Of a stretch of 8,746 bases of DNA, positions 5,977 to 8,746 are shown in pieces. Positions within the stretch are counted from its first letter, which is position 1; each line of letters opens with the position of its first letter. Origin of the DNA: Candidatus Ruthturnera sp. Its GTDB lineage: Bacteria; Pseudomonadota; Gammaproteobacteria; PS1; Pseudothioglobaceae. The notes beneath the pieces are model-generated. The model did no database searches. It was not told where the DNA came from and saw only the letters and a program-made list of their open reading frames with translations. Position numbers and translations under genes: made by a program. Location of the stretch: NCBI GenBank assembly GCA_018648985.1, contig JABGOT010000088.1:5293-14038 (forward strand). The letters are read 5' to 3'.

Positions 5977-6738
5977 ATGGCATTACAAGCACTTATTTTT
6001 GATGTTGATGGAACCCTTGCAAACACTGAAAGAGACGGGCATTTAGTCGCCTTTAATCTGGCATTTGAAGAATTGGGGTTAGATTGGGTTTGGTCGAACG
6101 AACTGTACCATAAGTTACTCGATGTAACTGGAGGGCAATTACGTATCAAGCATTATGTGAATGATTACAAACCTGATTTTACACATGACGATTTAGATGC
6201 TTTTGCCGCCTCTGTGCACGCACTTAAAACCGAAATTTATGTACGCTTGGTTAACGAAGGCAAGATCCCTTTAAGGCCTGGCGTAGAGCGTTTATTTTGT
6301 GAGGCTAGAGAAGCGGGTTTAAGAATGGCTATTGCTACCACTACCACGCCTGCCAATGTTGATGCTCTAATCACCAATACCTTAGGCCATGAAGCATTAG
6401 ATTGGTTTGAGGTGATTGGTGCAGGCAATGTAGTGCCAAACCTTAAACCAGCAGGGGATATCTACCACTGGGTGTTAGAGCAGATGAGTCTCGATGCAAA
6501 AGATTGTATCGCTTTTGAAGATTCGCACAACGGCATCGTTTCAGCCACTGATGCAAATTTAAAGACATTGATTACTACTAACGAATACACTGAGACCCAT
6601 CAGTTTGATGAGGCAATCGTTATTCTGAATAACTTAGGTGAGCCAGGCAAGCCTTTTACATTGATTAAAGGTGATGTCACTGATGCTACTTACGTAACGG
6701 TTGACTATTTAAAGGAGCTACATGCAAAGCATTGTTGA
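5977..6738 (+). CDS. cbbY: HAD-family phosphatase of the CbbY type (probable xylulose-1,5-bisphosphate phosphatase)
   Basis: A 253-residue HAD hydrolase with a helical cap. Motif I is FDVDGT, with nucleophile Asp9 and acid/base Asp11; motif II is ATTTT (Thr121); motif III is Lys157 in NLKPAGD; motif IV is FEDSHNG (Glu181, Asp182). The cap contains AFNLAFEELGLDWVWSNELYHKLLDVTGGQLRI, close to the CbbY pattern AFN..F...G.DW.W....Y..LL..TGG..RI. Known CbbY enzymes remove xylulose-1,5-bisphosphate, a misfire product that inhibits RuBisCO, so the gene hints at a Calvin-cycle organism; no RuBisCO gene is in the window, and a broader sugar-phosphate phosphatase role is possible. The ATG at 5977 gives the expected N-terminus (ALQALIFDVDGTL). 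No Shine-Dalgarno is seen; TATAAA at 5964-5969 is a poor promoter candidate. The last 17 bases overlap ilvA. Confidence 0.85.
   Translation: MALQALIFDVDGTLANTERDGHLVAFNLAFEELGLDWVWSNELYHKLLDVTGGQLRIKHYVNDYKPDFTHDDLDAFAASVHALKTEIYVRLVNEGKIPLRPGVERLFCEAREAGLRMAIATTTTPANVDALITNTLGHEALDWFEVIGAGNVVPNLKPAGDIYHWVLEQMSLDAKDCIAFEDSHNGIVSATDANLKTLITTNEYTETHQFDEAIVILNNLGEPGKPFTLIKGDVTDATYVTVDYLKELHAKHC
6711..6717 (+). promoter_or_regulatory. Strong ribosome binding site for ilvA inside the cbbY-like gene
   Basis: AAAGGAG lies four bases before the ATG at 6722, within the last codons of the phosphatase gene. It fixes the ilvA start and explains how a gene overlapping its neighbour by 17 bases in another frame can be translated independently. 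Confidence 0.8.
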
Positions 6739-8215
6739 TTTAGCGAATAACACCCGCGTTTATGACGTTGCTAGCGTTACGCCATTGAGCTTAGCGCATC
6801 AGCTGAGTGCGCGCACTAAAAACAACATCTATCTTAAGCGTGAAGACGAGTTAGCCATTCATGCCTTTAAACTCAGAGGTGCGTACCAAAAGATCTCTGG
6901 CTTAACTAAAGAGCAAATGGCCAAAGGTGTAGTAGCTTCAAGTGCTGGTAATCATGCCCAAGGTGTTGCATTGTCTGCTTCCAAACTCGGCATCGAATCA
7001 GTGATTGTGATGCCATTATCAACACCTAAAATTAAGGTTAATGCGGTCGAGCAGTTGGGTGGTAAAGTTGTACTTCATGGTGATGTGTACGATGATGCCT
7101 ACCAATACGCCAAGCAGTTAGAGCAAGCCCAAGACTTGGTATTTATTCACCCCTATGATGATATTGAAGTCATGGCAGGGCAGGCGACCATCGCTAAGGA
7201 GTTATTAGGGCAACACCCAAACATGGACAAAATATTTGTTCCTGTGGGTGGAGGTGGTCTTATTGCTGGTATAGCAACTTACATTAAACATTACGCACCC
7301 AATATTAAAGTTATTGGTGTTGAGCCGGAAGATTCACCAACACTTTATCAAGCCCTTAAGCAAGGTGAGCGCGTAATATTGTCTGATGTTGGTCGTTTTG
7401 CTGATGGTGTAGCGGTCAAGCAAATTGGCGAACAAACCTATCCAATTGTCAAAGCAGTGGTAGATGAAGTGGTGTTGGTGAGTAATGATGAAATTTGCGC
7501 CGCTATTAAAGACATCTACGAAGACATGCGCTCTATTGCAGAGCCTGCTGGCGCCTTGGCTACAGCGGGTGTAAAAAAGTACGTCGAACAAAATAACATT
7601 GAAAATGAGAATTTGGTTTCTATCGTCTCAGGTGCCAATGTTAATTTTGATCGCCTGCGTTATATCTCAGAACGTGCTGATCTTGGTGAGCACAATGAAG
7701 CTATTATTGCAGCCACTATTCCAGAGCAACCCGGCAGTTTCTTAAAGTTCTGTCAGTTGCTGGATAAGCACGCTATTACAGAGTTTAACTATCGTTACGC
7801 GCCTAATAGGCAAGCCCATATTTTTGTCGGCGTGGCACTTAGTGAGGGCTTGAGTGAAAAAGAAGCGTTGATTGATAAATTATCTGAGTCATTTAATGTC
7901 TTAGACATGAGTGACAATTCGATTGCCAAAACCCATATTCGTTATATGGTGGGTGGTCGTTCGGATGCTGATAACGAAGTACTATACCGATTTGAATTTC
8001 CTGAGCGCCCTGGTGCCTTGCTTAATTTTTTAAAGAAAGTGGGTACAAATTGGAATATTTCTTTATTCCATTATCGTAATCATGGTGCAGATTTTGGCCG
8101 CGTGTTGATCGGCTTGCAAGTTGATGATGTTACTCAGTTAGAGAATAATTTTGATGAGTTAGGTTATTTCTATCAAAACGAAACTGATAACAAAGCATAT
8201 CAATATTTCCTTTAA
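6722..8215 (+). CDS. ilvA: Biosynthetic threonine deaminase (threonine ammonia-lyase)
   Basis: IlvA converts L-threonine to 2-oxobutanoate and ammonia with PLP, the first step towards isoleucine. The 497 residues match the long biosynthetic form (E. coli 514). The catalytic fold-type II domain (about 1-320) has the PLP lysine Lys50 in HAFKLRGAY, the substrate loop SSAGNHAQG (73-81), and the phosphate-binding glycines PVGGGGL (Gly176-179). VSIVSGANVNFDRLRYISERADLGE joins it to two ACT-like regulatory domains: TIPEQPGSFLKFCQLL...FNYRYA, and FEFPERPGALLNFL...WNISLFHYRNHGADFGRVL. Both are well kept, so isoleucine inhibition and valine activation are expected (inference). The start is fixed by AAAGGAG. 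The gene overlaps the upstream phosphatase by 17 bases and, if rimI starts at 8205, rimI by 11. No leader peptide or attenuator is visible. Confidence 0.97.
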   Translation: MQSIVDLANNTRVYDVASVTPLSLAHQLSARTKNNIYLKREDELAIHAFKLRGAYQKISGLTKEQMAKGVVASSAGNHAQGVALSASKLGIESVIVMPLSTPKIKVNAVEQLGGKVVLHGDVYDDAYQYAKQLEQAQDLVFIHPYDDIEVMAGQATIAKELLGQHPNMDKIFVPVGGGGLIAGIATYIKHYAPNIKVIGVEPEDSPTLYQALKQGERVILSDVGRFADGVAVKQIGEQTYPIVKAVVDEVVLVSNDEICAAIKDIYEDMRSIAEPAGALATAGVKKYVEQNNIENENLVSIVSGANVNFDRLRYISERADLGEHNEAIIAATIPEQPGSFLKFCQLLDKHAITEFNYRYAPNRQAHIFVGVALSEGLSEKEALIDKLSESFNVLDMSDNSIAKTHIRYMVGGRSDADNEVLYRFEFPERPGALLNFLKKVGTNWNISLFHYRNHGADFGRVLIGLQVDDVTQLENNFDELGYFYQNETDNKAYQYFL

Positions 8216-8639
8216 AGCCTTTACTGCAAAAGACATTGATCACGCCTTAGCGATTGAGCGTTTGGTTTATGACTCGCCGTGGAATCAAGCCAAGTTTACT
8301 GACAGTTTGAATAACCCAAAAACACTGGCAAGCTTGCTGGTTGTTGACGAGCAAGTATTGGGTTATTTTGTTGCTACACATTCGCCAGACTCGGCTGACT
8401 TACTTAATATCTGCATTCATCCACAGTATCAGCATCAAGGACTGGGCACTCAGTTGTTTGATTATTTAACCAAGCAGTTGCAAACCTTAAATCTTGATAC
8501 GCTGTTTATTGAGGTGCGCGCATCCAATGAAACTGCATTTTTGTTTTACCAAAAACTTGGTTTTAAGCTTATTGGTTTACGCAAAAAATACTACTCAAAC
8601 GGCGAGGATGCTAAAATACTACGTTTACAAATAATGTAG
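8205..8639 (+). CDS. rimI: Ribosomal protein S18-alanine N-acetyltransferase family (RimI), probable ATT start
   Basis: RimI is a GNAT enzyme that acetylates the N-terminal Ala of ribosomal protein S18 with acetyl-CoA. The acetyl-CoA motif A is NICIHPQYQHQGLGTQL, with Q-x-x-G-x-G in QHQGLG, followed by LFIEVRASNETAFLFYQKLGFKLIGLRKKYY. The only standard start (TTG, 8262) would remove strand 1 and most of helix 1: the sequence before it, ISFKAFTAKDIDHALAIERLVYDSPW, is plainly RimI-like. That frame is open only from 8163 and has no ATG, GTG or other TTG there. An ATT at 8205 gives 144 residues (E. coli 148) and puts the catalytic residues at Glu103 and Tyr115, the E. coli numbers. CTG 8184 and ATC 8199 are alternatives. 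No Shine-Dalgarno is clear. The family is sure; the exact start is inferred. Confidence 0.8.
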   Translation: MSFKAFTAKDIDHALAIERLVYDSPWNQAKFTDSLNNPKTLASLLVVDEQVLGYFVATHSPDSADLLNICIHPQYQHQGLGTQLFDYLTKQLQTLNLDTLFIEVRASNETAFLFYQKLGFKLIGLRKKYYSNGEDAKILRLQIM

Positions 8640-8679
8640 CTATTCGTTAAAAAGTATGATCTATTCATTTTAATCATGC

Positions 8680-8693
8680 GGTCATCGATCACC
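8680..8693. repeat. Imperfect 14-base palindrome before the last gene
   Basis: GGTCATCGATCACC is symmetric apart from one mismatched pair and ends three bases before the AAAGGA ribosome site of the final gene. It could be an operator or a small hairpin near the ribosome site, but a dyad of this size with a mismatch can occur by chance. Confidence 0.3.
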
Positions 8694-8708
8694 CTCAAAG
8701 GAATCACC

Positions 8709-8746
8709 ATGTCACAACAATCTAAGATTATTTACACCCTGACTGA
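8709..8746 (+). CDS. icd: Probable monomeric NADP-isocitrate dehydrogenase, first 12 codons only
   Basis: The ATG at 8709 follows AAAGGA (8697-8702) by six bases, the normal arrangement for a strong start, and opens the frame MSQQSKIIYTLT to the window edge. This matches the N-terminus of monomeric (about 740-residue) isocitrate dehydrogenases, for example the Azotobacter type beginning MSTPKIIYTLTDEAPALATYS. That enzyme oxidises isocitrate to 2-oxoglutarate with NADP in the TCA cycle. The 69 bases upstream contain TATGAT (8655-8660) as a possible -10 without a good -35. The call rests on 12 residues, so the family is likely but not proven. Confidence 0.65.
   Translation, partial: MSQQSKIIYTLT

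Noticed and set aside
8262..8639. rimI starting at TTG 8262
   Set aside because: It would drop the first strand and helix of the GNAT fold, although that part is encoded in frame immediately upstream.
8624..8660. Promoter for the last gene from TTTACA (8624-8629) and TATGAT (8655-8660)
   Set aside because: Each hexamer is good alone but the spacer is 25 bases, too long for a sigma70 promoter.
1..8746. Mobile elements, CRISPR arrays, tRNA or rRNA genes, toxin-antitoxin or defence genes
   Set aside because: No transposase or phage-like protein, no regularly spaced repeats, no cloverleaf-like sequence and no atypical gene cluster were seen; nearly all of the window is core-metabolism coding sequence.

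Overview
The window is a compact, AT-rich (about 40% G+C by eye) stretch of bacterial core-metabolism genes. The best relatives of the proteins (Obg, NfuA with a degenerate N-terminal scaffold domain, DksA, threonine deaminase, RimI, and the first residues of a monomeric isocitrate dehydrogenase) are gammaproteobacterial. Low G+C, very tight packing and a CbbY-type phosphatase (usually found with RuBisCO) fit a small-genome, probably autotrophic gammaproteobacterium such as the SUP05/Thioglobus and thiotrophic-symbiont group. That placement is inference from gene content and remembered family sequences, not from a search.

Layout. Positions 1-5353 (+ strand) are one run of eight co-directional genes: obg (3' end only), proB, folK, panB, panC, nfuA, an unrecognised four-helix membrane protein, and thiL. 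Four junctions overlap by 4-8 bases (obg/proB, proB/folK, folK/panB, membrane protein/thiL), so translational coupling is likely. The run mixes a GTPase for ribosome assembly, proline synthesis, and four cofactor-related functions: folate, pantothenate/CoA, Fe-S carrier, thiamine diphosphate. A perfect 12-base inverted repeat fills most of the 41-base panB-panC gap. Positions 5354-5476 are a convergent intergenic region with a weak candidate terminator for thiL. dksA lies on the minus strand (5477-5887) with a good sigma70-like promoter in the 89-base divergent gap. From 5977 a second + strand group, cbbY-like HAD phosphatase, ilvA and rimI, is again joined by overlaps. The window ends 38 bases into a gene whose N-terminus matches monomeric NADP-isocitrate dehydrogenase.

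I see no mobile element, CRISPR array, tRNA, rRNA or defence cluster, and no convincing new multi-gene system. The points most worth a second look are: rimI, which can only be full length if it starts at a non-standard codon (ATT at 8205 fits best); a ProB with no PUA domain; an uncharacterised membrane protein coupled to thiL with promoter geometry suggesting a leaderless message; and the panB-panC hairpin.
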